A stretch of DNA of 64,000 nt, from NCBI GenBank assembly GCA_905187695.1, contig CAJJIY010000001.1:62001-126000 (forward strand), read 5' to 3'. The translations under genes and the position numbers were made by a program. The notes under the pieces are model-generated. The model worked only from the letters and a program-made list of their open reading frames with translations, did not search any database and was not told where the DNA came from. This DNA comes from an uncultured Eubacteriales bacterium. GTDB lineage: Bacteria > Bacillota > Clostridia > Oscillospirales > CAG-272. This document shows, one piece after another, positions 15,098 through 24,605 of the stretch (its first letter is position 1; each line of letters starts with the position of its first letter).

Positions 15098-15802
15098 TTG
15101 GACAAGCAAAAAAAGCAACGCATCGTCTATGCTGCAATTCTTTCCCTCTTTTTTCTGGTGATTGTTCTACTGACGATAATTTTTTGGAATAAACTGACCG
15201 GAATTGTCAAAGACCCGCAGTCGTTTCGTGAAAGAATTGAAAAAAAGGGTTGGGGTGGGAAAGCGCTGTTTGTAGCACTGATGGCCGCGCAGGTCGTGTT
15301 GGCTCCTGTTCCGGGGCATCCTTTTGAAGTGGCCGGCGGCTATTGCTTCGGATTCCTTTGGGGAACGGTTCTGACCAGCCTTGGCGCCGCGCTGGGTTCA
15401 CTGATCGCTTTCCTGCTCTCAAGATTGCTTGGCGCGCGGGTCATACACATTTTTTATTCCGAAGAAAAGCTAAAGAAAGCGGCCTTTCTTCAATCCGGCG
15501 AAAAGCAGAATTTTTTAACCTTCGTCGCTTTTCTCGTGCCCGGATTGCCCAAAGATATGCTGGCCTATTTCATGGGTCTGACCTCGATGCGGTTGCCGAC
15601 CTTCCTTTTGATCTCCACCGTTGGGCGGTTGCCCGGTATCATGATGGCAGTTCTGGGCGGCATGGCCGTTCAGACGCAGGACAAACGAATCTATCTTGCT
15701 TTTGCGCTTGTAACTATCGCCATGATCGCAATATCTGCTCTTTATTACCTGATAAAAAGGCGCAAAAAGGCGCCTGAAAAGATGGAAAATAAAAAACCGT
15801 GA
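15098..15802 (+). CDS. TVP38/TMEM64 family (DedA-like) membrane protein
   Basis: 234 residues from a TTG start at 15098, chosen because AAAGGGAGG lies nine bases upstream and the promoter excludes the earlier ATG. About six hydrophobic segments surround the family core: APVPGHPFEVAGGYCFGFLWG, re-entrant helices with GAALGSLIAFLLSR, and LVPGLPKDMLAYFMG. Members are linked to lipid scrambling or transport of lipid carriers across the membrane. Monocistronic, divergent from pncB. Confidence 0.85.
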   Translation: MDKQKKQRIVYAAILSLFFLVIVLLTIIFWNKLTGIVKDPQSFRERIEKKGWGGKALFVALMAAQVVLAPVPGHPFEVAGGYCFGFLWGTVLTSLGAALGSLIAFLLSRLLGARVIHIFYSEEKLKKAAFLQSGEKQNFLTFVAFLVPGLPKDMLAYFMGLTSMRLPTFLLISTVGRLPGIMMAVLGGMAVQTQDKRIYLAFALVTIAMIAISALYYLIKRRKKAPEKMENKKP

Positions 15803-15835
15803 GAAAGAATTTTCGCTCTTTCTCACGGTTTTTCT
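15793..15835. terminator. Bidirectional terminator between the TVP38-family gene and dpaB
   Basis: AAAACCGTGAGAAAGA (15793-15808) and TCTTTCTCACGGTTTT (15817-15832) form a perfect 16-base-pair stem around eight bases, followed by T-rich sequence. Confidence 0.85.
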
Positions 15836-15841
15836 CTTTTT

Positions 15842-16405
15842 TCAACTTTCAATAAACAGTTTCTGATATTGACGACCATTCAGCGCAGATTCCAGCGTGG
15901 GCAGCAGTTTGTCAAAATCGGCTACCAACGAGTGTGGCTTTTTTATGGGATCATCCTGTCGCATCGGTACGAAAAAAACTTCTTTCCGTGCCAGCAATAT
16001 GCCGATGTTGGTAAGATTGGCCGAAAGCGCGTCGTTGGACGCCAACGCGATTACCAGCGGCCGATCGCTCCGCAGATGTGCCTTGGCTGCCATGGTAACG
16101 GCTGAATCGGTAATGCCGTTTGCCATTTTTGCCAGTGTGTTGCCGGTGCAGGGGCAGATGACCAGCGCTTCAAGCGGTTTTTCCGGCCCCAACGGTTCCG
16201 CGTCCACAATATGATGAATCACGGGCCGGCCTGTCAGTTTTTCTACCTTTTCCAGTAGATCCTCCGCTTTTCCGAAACGCGTATCGGTTGAAAAGACCGT
16301 CTCGCTGAATATGGCCTGAACGGGATAGCGAAGGCAGAGCGCCTCCAGTTTGGCAAGCGCCTTTTTATGCGTGCAAAATGAGCCGCAAAAGGCAAATCCG
16401 ATCAT
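15842..16405 (-). CDS. dpaB: Dipicolinate synthase subunit B
   Basis: 187 residues. Flavoprotein-like fold with the N-terminal IGFAFCGSFCTHKKAL and ALVICPCTGNTLAKMANGITD segments seen in SpoVFB. With DpaA it makes dipicolinic acid from a lysine-pathway intermediate in the mother cell; the acid then fills the spore core and gives heat resistance. The ATG at 16405 has AAAGGAGGG upstream and overlaps the dpaA stop by four bases, so the subunits are translationally coupled. The longer open frame to 16441 lies inside dpaA. Confidence 0.93.
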   Translation of the reverse strand: MIGFAFCGSFCTHKKALAKLEALCLRYPVQAIFSETVFSTDTRFGKAEDLLEKVEKLTGRPVIHHIVDAEPLGPEKPLEALVICPCTGNTLAKMANGITDSAVTMAAKAHLRSDRPLVIALASNDALSANLTNIGILLARKEVFFVPMRQDDPIKKPHSLVADFDKLLPTLESALNGRQYQKLFIES

Positions 16406-17274
16406 GTTTCTTCCCTCCTTTCCAGATGGGAAAGGACGCACTCCGCCAGAATTTCGCCGGCACTGACCGGTGCGTATTTTCCGGGTAACCCGGGCGCACG
16501 GATGACGGTGACATTGGGAGGAACTTTTCCTTTTACACAGCCGGGCGCGGACGAAAGATCGATTAGCGGCGTTTTTGAAATTCCCATGGCCAGCAGAATT
16601 TCCTCACTGAAGAGCGGAGCCGGAACGGTATTCAGAACGGCCGCAAATGATACGGCCGCAAAAAGCCGGTCTGGATCATCCAGAAGAAGCGTTCCATATC
16701 CGCTGCCGGCGGCTTCTTTCAGTACTTCTTCCCGCCGGGCGGCCACCGTGACCTGAGCGTTACAGCCGCGCAGCAGGCGCCCCAATGCCTTTCCGACCCG
16801 GCCGAATCCGACCACCAGCAGCGGCAATCCGGACAGCGTGCGTTCCTCCAGCTTCATCAGAATTTCCAGTGTGCCCTCCGCCGTCGGCGTGGCATTTTTT
16901 TCCTGAAAAACATCATCTTTCGCATAATCAAAAAACGTATGGTTTGTCGCAAACAATCCGGAACTTTCCGGCAGCATTCCACCTGCCAGCAACGCGCCGG
17001 ACGGAAAAAGCAAACCGAGTTCGGATATTTTCGGCTTTCTTGTTTCAGGCGGTAAAAGCGGACAAAAAAGCTCCCCTTCTTTGAAAGCCGGCAACGGCAA
17101 CAGCGCAGCCACGGCATCGGACAGTGCCGCGGGCAGTTCGGCCACTTTTGCGCCGGGCGGCAAAAGCGGTGCGGGAATACCAAAAACAAACGGCTCATAT
17201 CCGCGTTTTAAAAGGAATGCGGTGGCTGCAATCATCCGTCTGTCGCCACCAAGAACAGCAATTTTCCGGGTCAT
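16402..17274 (-). CDS. dpaA: Dipicolinate synthase subunit A
   Basis: 290 residues. The N-terminal domain starts MTRKIAVLGGDRRMIAA; the second domain is an NAD(P)-binding Rossmann fold (LPLLVVGFGRVGKALGRLLR). Together with DpaB it forms the enzyme that dehydrogenates the precursor to dipicolinate. Start at the ATG 17274; only GGGATGTG lies upstream, so initiation is weak or the annotation could shift to 17289. The terminator at 17298-17321 separates it from birA, so a separate, probably sporulation-specific promoter must lie in the roughly 25 bases between; I could not identify it. Confidence 0.93.
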   Translation of the reverse strand: MTRKIAVLGGDRRMIAATAFLLKRGYEPFVFGIPAPLLPPGAKVAELPAALSDAVAALLPLPAFKEGELFCPLLPPETRKPKISELGLLFPSGALLAGGMLPESSGLFATNHTFFDYAKDDVFQEKNATPTAEGTLEILMKLEERTLSGLPLLVVGFGRVGKALGRLLRGCNAQVTVAARREEVLKEAAGSGYGTLLLDDPDRLFAAVSFAAVLNTVPAPLFSEEILLAMGISKTPLIDLSSAPGCVKGKVPPNVTVIRAPGLPGKYAPVSAGEILAECVLSHLERREET

Positions 17275-17297
17275 GACATCACATCCCATCTTATATT

Positions 17298-17321
17298 ACA
17301 AAAACCGCCGAAGCGGTTTTT
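17298..17321 (-). terminator. Intrinsic terminator ending the pyrH-birA operon
   Basis: AAAACCGC and GCGGTTTT around CGAA, with a T-run on the minus strand. It lies 43 bases past the birA stop. Confidence 0.8.
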
Positions 17322-17363
17322 GCATCTACTTTGATTTTATGTCATTCCGGTGCTTTTTGCGCC

Positions 17364-18071
17364 TTATTTTGTCGGACGAAGCGAAATTTCGTCGCCGTAA
17401 ATGGCGTGGATTTCCCCGTTTTCCTCGCGCAAAACAAGTTCGCCCAACGGGCCGATGGAAAGTGCCGTGGCCACACGCTGCTCGCCCGCAGGCGCAATGA
17501 TACGCACCGGCTGCCCCAAAAAGCGACAGGCCGCCTGATATTCCGGTAAAAAATCACCGGCAGCCACGGCAGAGTGATGCTCTGAAAGCTCAGAAAGTAT
17601 CGCGCGGCAAAGCTGTTCCGGATGCGAAAAAGGTGCGCAAGCGGCAAATTCCCGGACCTCTTCGGGCAATTCTGTCCCGGTATTGATCCCGATTCCGACC
17701 ACCGCAAAAGGAACGCCGTTTTGATCGATCCCGCTTCCGGACAAAATACCGCAAATTTTTTTACCGTCCAACAAAAGATCGTTAACCCATTTGATATCGG
17801 CACGCACACCGATTAGCGAAAGCAACGCGCGACGAACGCAGACGGCCGCAAACGGTGTCAGCAACACATATTGCTCGGCCGGATACTCCGGACGCAATAC
17901 CGTACTGAAATAAGTGCCGCCGGGCGGCGAGAGAAAACGCCGATCCAATCGGCCGCGGCCGGCATTTTGCCGGCGTGCCAGCACTGTGTAAAATTCTTTT
18001 GCGCCCTCTCGCGCCGCCGTAAACGCCAATTCCTGCGTGGACGGGATTTCATCGTAAACTTTTATTTCCAT
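17364..18071 (-). CDS. birA: Biotin--[acetyl-CoA-carboxylase] ligase (BirA without repressor domain)
   Basis: 235 residues. It activates biotin as biotinyl-AMP and transfers it to the carboxylase carrier protein. The catalytic loop reads AGRGRLDRRFLSPPGGTYFS, followed by KWVNDLLLDGKKICGIL and VGIGINT; a small C-terminal SH3-like domain ends the protein. The N-terminal helix-turn-helix of bifunctional BirA is absent, so it cannot act as the classic biotin repressor. It begins one base after the polC stop and has no ribosome binding site of its own, which implies coupling to polC translation. Confidence 0.93.
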   Translation of the reverse strand: MEIKVYDEIPSTQELAFTAAREGAKEFYTVLARRQNAGRGRLDRRFLSPPGGTYFSTVLRPEYPAEQYVLLTPFAAVCVRRALLSLIGVRADIKWVNDLLLDGKKICGILSGSGIDQNGVPFAVVGIGINTGTELPEEVREFAACAPFSHPEQLCRAILSELSEHHSAVAAGDFLPEYQAACRFLGQPVRIIAPAGEQRVATALSIGPLGELVLREENGEIHAIYGDEISLRPTK

Positions 18072-18072
18072 C

Positions 18073-21000
18073 TCAGAACATTGAAAGTTGATCGGTTTCC
18101 TGAATGTTTTTGAAGACCCCTGCGTTTCTCAGGGTTTCAAGCACGCTTTTATTGAGTTTGGCACGGATCTGCAAGTCTTCTACCGAAAAGAAAGGCTCTT
18201 TTTTACGCTCGCTCACAATGCCGAGCGCCGCCGATTCGCCCACGCCGGGCAGAGAGGAAAACGGCAACCGAATGGCTCCGTTCTCCGGCAGATAGGCCTT
18301 TGCATCGGATTTTTCAAGGTCGATCGGCAAATAGCGGATGCCGCGTGCCATGCTCTCCTGAACCAATTGCAGCATCGGCACAGAAGCAATTTCAATCGGG
18401 GCAGCGGCTTTCCCTGCCTTGGTAATCTCCTGAATACGGGCATCCACCTGCCGTTTTCCCCGCAAAATGACATTGGCGTCAAGACCGTCTCCTGCCACGG
18501 TAAACATGGCACAGTAAAAGGTGAGCGGAAGGTTGATCTTATACCATCCGAGACGAATGGCGGACATGGCGTAAGCCGCGGCGTGCGCTTTCGGAAACAT
18601 GTATTTGATCTTTTTACAGGAAGCAAGATACCAGTCCGGCACATTGTGTTCTTTCATCTCGGCTTCCCATTCCGGCGTAAGACCGCGGCCTTTCCTCACC
18701 GATTCCATAATCTTAAACGCATGGCTTCGGTCAAGGCCGTACCGGATGAGGTCGAGCATGATACTGTCCCGGCATCCGATCACATGGGAGATATCGCAAA
18801 TGTTGTTTTTGATGAGTTCTTCGGCATTCCCGAGCCACACATCCGTGCCGTGCGTCAGACCTTCAATCTGCAAAAGATCCGCAAAGTTTTTGGGCTTTGC
18901 CTCGGTCAGCACCTGCTGAATAAAGCGTGTGCCCAGTTCCGGAAGTCCCCATGTGCCAAGCTGACAACCGCCGATTTCCTCCGGACGGATCCCCAGCGGT
19001 TCGGTACTGCGGAAAAGTTCGTAAATACGCCGGTCATTCATCGGTACATCCAGAACCGAGGTGTCCGAAAAGCGCTCCAACCATTTATACTTGGTTGGCA
19101 TATCATGCCCGAGCTCGTCCAGTTTGAGAAGTGTGTCGTGCAGATATTCAAAGGTGAAATGTGTGGTGACAATATCGGAATTCGGGTCATCGGCGGGGTG
19201 CTGAACCGGGCAGAAATCATAAATTTCATATTCTTTTGGAACCACCACGATACCGCCGGGATGCTGACCGGTAGTGCGTTTGACGCCCACGCAATGAAGT
19301 GCCAGACGGTTCATTTCGGCTCTGGGAAGCGAAATTCCCTTTTCCTCTAAGTATTTAAGGACAAAACCGAAAGCGGTTTTTTCGGCCAGTGCACCAATCG
19401 TACCGGCACGGAACACATTTTCAGCGCCGAAAAGCGTCTCGGTATATTTATGAACTCTGCCCTGCACTTCGCCCGAAAAATTGAGGTCGATATCCGGCGA
19501 TTTGTCGCCGTAAAATCCAAGAAAGGTTTCAAAGGGAATGTCGTGACCGTCGCCTATCAGTTTTTCGCCGCACCGGGGGCATACTTTGTCCGGCAAATCA
19601 AAACCGGAACCCACGCTGTTGTCTGTGAAAAATTCGCTGTACTGACATTTGGGGCAATAATAATGCGGCGGGAGCGGATTTACCTCCGAAATACCGGCCA
19701 TAGAAGCCACGAAGGAAGAACCGACCGAACCGCGCGAGCCGACCAGATACCCCTGTTCTTCGCTGTAATAAACCAGTTTCTGCGCGATCATGTAAAGCAC
19801 TGCAAAACCGTTCTTGATAATGGAATTCAGTTCCTTATCCAACCGATTTGACACAATCTCCGGGAGAGGGTCGCCGTACAGTTTCCGGGCGCGCTCGTGG
19901 CAGATGCGTTGCAGATCCTCCTCCGCGCCGTCCATATGCGGCGTGAATGTCCCTTTGGGAAAAGGGCGGATATCGTTTTCAATCTGATCAGCGATGGCGT
20001 TGGTATTGGTAACCACCACTTCATAGGCTTTTTCTTTGCCAAGGTATTCAAATTCGGCCAGCATTTCCTCGGTGGTGCGGTAATAAAGATGAGATTCCCT
20101 GTCTTCGTTTTTGAATTTGGCACTGACCATCACACGGCGGAAAATATCGTCTTCATCATCCATAAAATGAGCATCGCAGGTGGCCACCACCGGGATATTC
20201 AGTTTTTCGCCCAGTGCAACCACGCGGCGGTTGAGGTCGCGAAGTCCCTCTTCATCGGCAATGCGTCCTTCTTCCACCAGAAAACGGTTGTTGGAGATCG
20301 GTTGAATTTCCAGATAATCATAAAACCGCGCAATCTCCTCGATCTCGCCCTCGGGCTTGTTATCCAGAATGGCACGCATCAGTTCGCCCGCTTCGCAGGC
20401 AGATCCCACAATGAGCCCTTCCCGGTATTTTTCGAGCAGCGTTTTGGGAATGCGGGGCACTTTGTAAAAATATTGAAGATAGCCGGCTGAAACCAACCGA
20501 TAGAGATTTTTCAGCCCGGTTTTGTTTTTCACCAACAGAATCTGGTGATAGGAAGGCAAACGAAGCACATCGGAATCCTTCGCCATGTCTTCCTGCAGTC
20601 CCTTAAAATTCCGGATCTCCTGCCGCTTCATTTTTTCCTGCATGGCAAAATAGATGAGCGCCAGCATTTCCGCATCGTCACAGGCGCGATGATGGTTAAA
20701 ATCTCCAAGATGGAAATATTCAGCCAGCGTATCGAGCTTATGGTTTTTGAGTTCCCGGTTGAGATGCCGCGAGAGCGCCACGGTATCCAGATACGGATTG
20801 GCGAAAGGCAACTGACAACGGTTGGCCGCGGCACGGATAAAGCCGACATCAAAATCGGCATTGTGCGCAATCAGCAGTCTGTCTTCGATGAAAGCAAAAA
20901 ATTCGGGCAAAACCTCTGCGATGGTCGGCGCGTCCTTTACCATTTCATCGGTGATGGAGGTCAGTTTGGTGATTTCGGGCGGGATAGGCATTTCGGGATT

Positions 21001-22464
21001 GACAAAGGTGTTGTAACGGCGAAGGACTTCCCCGTCCTTTACCAGCACGGCGCCGATCTCAGTAATCCCGCAGGTCTGATTGGAAAGGCCGGTGGTCTCT
21101 ATATCAAAGACCACAAATTCGTCCGAAAAACCGCCTTTGTAGTCGCCGAAAAGCGCACTGGCGCGGTTGTTGACAAAATAGGCTTCCATGCCGTAAATGA
21201 CCTTCTGGCCGATTTTTTCGCTGGCCAGCATTGCGTCCTGAAAGCCCTGAACATTGCCGTGGTCGGTTATAGCCACTGCAGGGTGTCCGAAAGCTTTGGC
21301 GCGTTTGACGGCCGCATCCGGCGGAATCATGGCGTCCATGGCCGACATGGTGGTATGCAGGTGGAGCTCCACCCGTTTTTGCGGCGCATGATCTTCCCGC
21401 TCCACCTTTTTGACCACGGCAAGATCGGTATAGTAGAAAGTAAGGTCAATGTCTTCCACTTCTTTGCGGACATCGTGTTTGGCATAGCCGCGAAGAGCAA
21501 TGGCCGTTCCGTTCGGGATCAGCTTTTCAAGAGCGCTTTTGTCTTCCGGTGAAAGCGAAAATTTCTTTACGGTGATGGAGGAATTCCCATCTGTAAGGCA
21601 AAATGTAACATTGTATTTTCCGCCCCCGCGGGCTTCTTCGGCATTAAATGCAAACACCTCGCCCAACACGGTCAGGCCGCGGGCGGGCGTGAGAATGTGA
21701 GCAATCGGCACAGGATGAATTTCAAAAGGCGAGCCGATGGCATATTCCGGTTCGGAAATAAGGAATTTCTTTTTCCCGATGCGACAAACACCGTTTTCGA
21801 TTTCCGGCTCTCCCACTTCCGGAAGAAGCGACATTCGCCGTTCTCCCTGCGGTGCGGCGGCCGCAGTAACCGCTTCACTGCCGCCATGTTGAGCGGCCTG
21901 CTCGTATTCTACCCGGCTTTTTTGCAGTTTTCTGTCCCACTCGGCCAATTCTTTTGCGTAATTTCCCTGTGAAGAGCCAAGATCTCTGGCGTAGCGGATT
22001 TCAACCGGACAATTAAGACCGAATTCACTGCGAATGATACCGGAAATAACCTCCCTCGTTTTTCCGATCTCAAAAAGGCGCAGACTTTCATCCTCATATG
22101 GCAGTTCAAGTAAAAGCGCCCCGTCCCGCAACTCCGCCCGATAGGAGGTGAAAAATCCGCGTGCCACCACGCCGATCCTCTGAGCTTCTTCCAAAACTTC
22201 CGGAATATACTCCTTATCAAAAAAAGAAGCCGGATAGCGCGGCAAAATCCGCACCATTGAAAGATCATAGGTGCGGGCGATCTCCTCTTCGATTTTATAA
22301 AGTTCCCTTTTCGGTTTCGGAACCGGGAAAAAGGCGCTGACCTCAATCATGCGCCTTTCTTTATCCGCCCGCAGGCCGATATCGGTGGCCTCTTTCAGCC
22401 AAGCGACCTGTGGCGCGGTAAACGAATGCCTTTGAAATATTTCAATCAGCGTTTTGCCCGCCAT
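18073..22464 (-). CDS. polC: DNA polymerase III alpha subunit, PolC type
   Basis: 1463 residues, normal for PolC, the main replicative polymerase of low-GC Gram-positives. Order of domains: N-terminal domain to about 240, OB fold 250-355, PHP domain (LHLHTTMSAMDAM from 367) interrupted by a DEDDh proofreading exonuclease at about 449-605 (FDIETTG, HNADFD, HHRACDDAE). A zinc-binding module has Cys937, Cys940, Cys962 and Cys965. The polymerase acidic residues are in DIDLNFSG (Asp991, Asp993), and a helix-hairpin-helix (LPGVGESAALG) lies near the C-terminus. The start overlaps ispG by 23 bases, and birA follows. Confidence 0.98.
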   Translation of the reverse strand: MAGKTLIEIFQRHSFTAPQVAWLKEATDIGLRADKERRMIEVSAFFPVPKPKRELYKIEEEIARTYDLSMVRILPRYPASFFDKEYIPEVLEEAQRIGVVARGFFTSYRAELRDGALLLELPYEDESLRLFEIGKTREVISGIIRSEFGLNCPVEIRYARDLGSSQGNYAKELAEWDRKLQKSRVEYEQAAQHGGSEAVTAAAAPQGERRMSLLPEVGEPEIENGVCRIGKKKFLISEPEYAIGSPFEIHPVPIAHILTPARGLTVLGEVFAFNAEEARGGGKYNVTFCLTDGNSSITVKKFSLSPEDKSALEKLIPNGTAIALRGYAKHDVRKEVEDIDLTFYYTDLAVVKKVEREDHAPQKRVELHLHTTMSAMDAMIPPDAAVKRAKAFGHPAVAITDHGNVQGFQDAMLASEKIGQKVIYGMEAYFVNNRASALFGDYKGGFSDEFVVFDIETTGLSNQTCGITEIGAVLVKDGEVLRRYNTFVNPEMPIPPEITKLTSITDEMVKDAPTIAEVLPEFFAFIEDRLLIAHNADFDVGFIRAAANRCQLPFANPYLDTVALSRHLNRELKNHKLDTLAEYFHLGDFNHHRACDDAEMLALIYFAMQEKMKRQEIRNFKGLQEDMAKDSDVLRLPSYHQILLVKNKTGLKNLYRLVSAGYLQYFYKVPRIPKTLLEKYREGLIVGSACEAGELMRAILDNKPEGEIEEIARFYDYLEIQPISNNRFLVEEGRIADEEGLRDLNRRVVALGEKLNIPVVATCDAHFMDDEDDIFRRVMVSAKFKNEDRESHLYYRTTEEMLAEFEYLGKEKAYEVVVTNTNAIADQIENDIRPFPKGTFTPHMDGAEEDLQRICHERARKLYGDPLPEIVSNRLDKELNSIIKNGFAVLYMIAQKLVYYSEEQGYLVGSRGSVGSSFVASMAGISEVNPLPPHYYCPKCQYSEFFTDNSVGSGFDLPDKVCPRCGEKLIGDGHDIPFETFLGFYGDKSPDIDLNFSGEVQGRVHKYTETLFGAENVFRAGTIGALAEKTAFGFVLKYLEEKGISLPRAEMNRLALHCVGVKRTTGQHPGGIVVVPKEYEIYDFCPVQHPADDPNSDIVTTHFTFEYLHDTLLKLDELGHDMPTKYKWLERFSDTSVLDVPMNDRRIYELFRSTEPLGIRPEEIGGCQLGTWGLPELGTRFIQQVLTEAKPKNFADLLQIEGLTHGTDVWLGNAEELIKNNICDISHVIGCRDSIMLDLIRYGLDRSHAFKIMESVRKGRGLTPEWEAEMKEHNVPDWYLASCKKIKYMFPKAHAAAYAMSAIRLGWYKINLPLTFYCAMFTVAGDGLDANVILRGKRQVDARIQEITKAGKAAAPIEIASVPMLQLVQESMARGIRYLPIDLEKSDAKAYLPENGAIRLPFSSLPGVGESAALGIVSERKKEPFFSVEDLQIRAKLNKSVLETLRNAGVFKNIQETDQLSMF

Positions 22465-23557
22465 TTTTTTCTTCCTTTGCTTTCATTTCTTTGACGGCCG
22501 CAATCAGCCGAGGGATGATTTCATCCTCCGGGATTTTTGATAAAATCTTCCCGTGAGAAATCATCAGTGCTTCCCCGTTTCCGCCGCAGATGCCAATGTC
22601 GGCGTTCCCGGCCTCGCCCGGCCCGTTGACAGGACAACCCATCAACGCCACACGGATGGGAAAATCCAACAGATTTTCGGCTTTTGCCGCTTCTTCAAAG
22701 CGGGCGGAAAGCTCTATCAAATCAATTTTTGTGCGGCCGCAGGTGGGGCAACTGACAATGTCCATGCCGCGCTGCCCCTGGATTGAGAGGGCATTTAAAA
22801 TCTCTTTGGCCGCCGCGATCTCGGCCACCGGATCTTCGGTCAGCGACACGCGGACGGTATCGCCGATGCCCTGGGCAAGAAGCGCTCCGATACCGATTGC
22901 GCTCTTGATGCGCCCCCGCTCCCGACCGCCGGCCTCCGTTACGCCGAGGTGAAGCGGAAACGGACAGCGTTCGGCCAGCATCCGGTTGGCCGCGATCATG
23001 GTGGCCACCTCGGAAGCTTTGATGGAAACGATGATATCCGTAAAATCAAAATCCGTCAGTAACCGGATATGATATAAAGCGCTTTCAAGAAGCGCTTCGG
23101 GAGTCGGCGCCCCGTATTTTGCCAAAATCTCTTTTTCAAGCGAGCCGCCGTTGACGCCGATTCGAATGGGAATCTTGCGCTCCCGGCAGGCACGACAGAC
23201 GGCCCGGACATTCTCGCGCGAGCCGATATTGCCGGGGTTGATGCGGATTTTGTCCGCGCCACGCTCGGCGCAAAGCACGGCCAAACGATAGTCAAAATGA
23301 ATATCCGCCACCAGCGGCATTCCGGGATCCGCCTCTTTGAGGCTAAAAAGCGTTTCGGCCGCCGCCGCATCCGGCACGGTCATACGAACGATGTCGCAAC
23401 CGGCTTTTTTGAGCGCCTGCATCTGCGCCAGCGTACCGGCAAAATCGTGCGGATCGGTATTGGTCATGGACTGAACGGAAATCGGCGCCCACCCGCCCAC
23501 CGTCAGCGAACCGACCCGGATGGCGGCGGTCTTTCTTCTTATCTCGTTATAGTTCAT
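22442..23557 (-). CDS. ispG: 4-hydroxy-3-methylbut-2-enyl diphosphate synthase
   Basis: 371 residues. IspG is the penultimate enzyme of the methylerythritol phosphate pathway and uses a 4Fe-4S cluster. The cluster ligands are Cys270 and Cys273 (SCPTCGRTK) and Cys308 (MGCPVNGPGEA); the N-terminal TIM barrel holds VQSMTNTDPHD and GADKIRINPGN. Its start forms an ATGA overlap with the rseP stop. It shares the operon with dxr, the entry enzyme of the same pathway, and uppS, which consumes its product. Confidence 0.97.
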   Translation of the reverse strand: MNYNEIRRKTAAIRVGSLTVGGWAPISVQSMTNTDPHDFAGTLAQMQALKKAGCDIVRMTVPDAAAAETLFSLKEADPGMPLVADIHFDYRLAVLCAERGADKIRINPGNIGSRENVRAVCRACRERKIPIRIGVNGGSLEKEILAKYGAPTPEALLESALYHIRLLTDFDFTDIIVSIKASEVATMIAANRMLAERCPFPLHLGVTEAGGRERGRIKSAIGIGALLAQGIGDTVRVSLTEDPVAEIAAAKEILNALSIQGQRGMDIVSCPTCGRTKIDLIELSARFEEAAKAENLLDFPIRVALMGCPVNGPGEAGNADIGICGGNGEALMISHGKILSKIPEDEIIPRLIAAVKEMKAKEEKNGGQNAD

Positions 23558-24591
23558 TTTGTAAACAGCCCGACCACATCTTTGCAGGCCACTACGATCA
23601 TGATGGCAAGCAGGATCATAAGCCCGGCAAAGTGAATATATCCTTCCACATTTTTATTGACCGGCCGCCGGAGTACCGCTTCGACCAGTAAAAAGAGTAG
23701 CCGTCCGCCGTCCAGCGCCGGGATCGGCAACAGGTTGAAAACACCGAGATTGATGGTAATGACAATGACCAGATAAAGCAGCGTAGAAGCTCCGCTCTTG
23801 GCAGCTTCCCCGATCTCCTTGGTGATACCGACTGGGCCGCTGACGGCGTTAAAGCCAAAGCGCCCGCGCAAAAGGTCAAAAAGCTGATCATAAATCATTT
23901 TAACGGTAGAAACCGACCGGAACCAGCTATGCTTCAGCACCCGTGAAAAAGTCGGCTTTTCCCCATAGACCCGAAAATCCGGAGAGCCGAAACGGATCCC
24001 TTCCGTTTCCATACCGGGGAAAGTGACATTTTGCAAAGTGACCTTTTCCCCGTTCCGCTCAACCACCAGCGTAAGGGGTTCGTATCCCTGATTCAGAATT
24101 TCATAAACCAGTTCGTTTCCGGTATGCACCCGCACACCGTTTACCGAAATCACCCGGTCTTCCAACTGAAGGCCCGCGGCCGGACTGGTTGCGTTTTCGT
24201 CAAATTCGCCGATTGTGGTTCCTGCCAACCGCCCACTGGTCGATACCAACAGGATCATCAGCAGAAAACCCAGCAAAATATTCATCAGCGGACCGGCACA
24301 GACAATCAATATCCGTTGCCAAACCTTTTTATTCCCGAAAGCCTCCGGCCGGTCCGATTCTTCATCCTCACCGACCATACTGCAAAATCCGCCGATCGGC
24401 AAAGCACGGACAGAATAAGCCGTGCCGGTCTTTTTACTGCTTTTTGAAAAAATTTTCGGCCCCATGCCGATGGCAAATTCGTTGACGCCCACGCCAAAGG
24501 CGCGCGCCATCAGAAAATGACCCAATTCGTGAATCATCACCAGCACGCCGAAAATAAAAATGGCCAACAGAATATAAAGAATAGTGGACAT
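23554..24591 (-). CDS. rseP: Site-2 metalloprotease RseP (RasP)
   Basis: 345 residues. The zinc site HELGH (His21, Glu22, His25) is in the first membrane helix; a PDZ domain spans about 115-200; the second conserved region NLLPIPALDGGR supplies the Asp ligand in a later helix. These enzymes cut membrane-embedded anti-sigma factors and remnant signal peptides. The position between dxr and ispG is the usual Firmicute arrangement. Four-base overlap with ispG. Confidence 0.95.
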   Translation of the reverse strand: MSTILYILLAIFIFGVLVMIHELGHFLMARAFGVGVNEFAIGMGPKIFSKSSKKTGTAYSVRALPIGGFCSMVGEDEESDRPEAFGNKKVWQRILIVCAGPLMNILLGFLLMILLVSTSGRLAGTTIGEFDENATSPAAGLQLEDRVISVNGVRVHTGNELVYEILNQGYEPLTLVVERNGEKVTLQNVTFPGMETEGIRFGSPDFRVYGEKPTFSRVLKHSWFRSVSTVKMIYDQLFDLLRGRFGFNAVSGPVGITKEIGEAAKSGASTLLYLVIVITINLGVFNLLPIPALDGGRLLFLLVEAVLRRPVNKNVEGYIHFAGLMILLAIMIVVACKDVVGLFTK

Positions 24592-24605
24592 AAGAGTTCC
24601 TTTCG

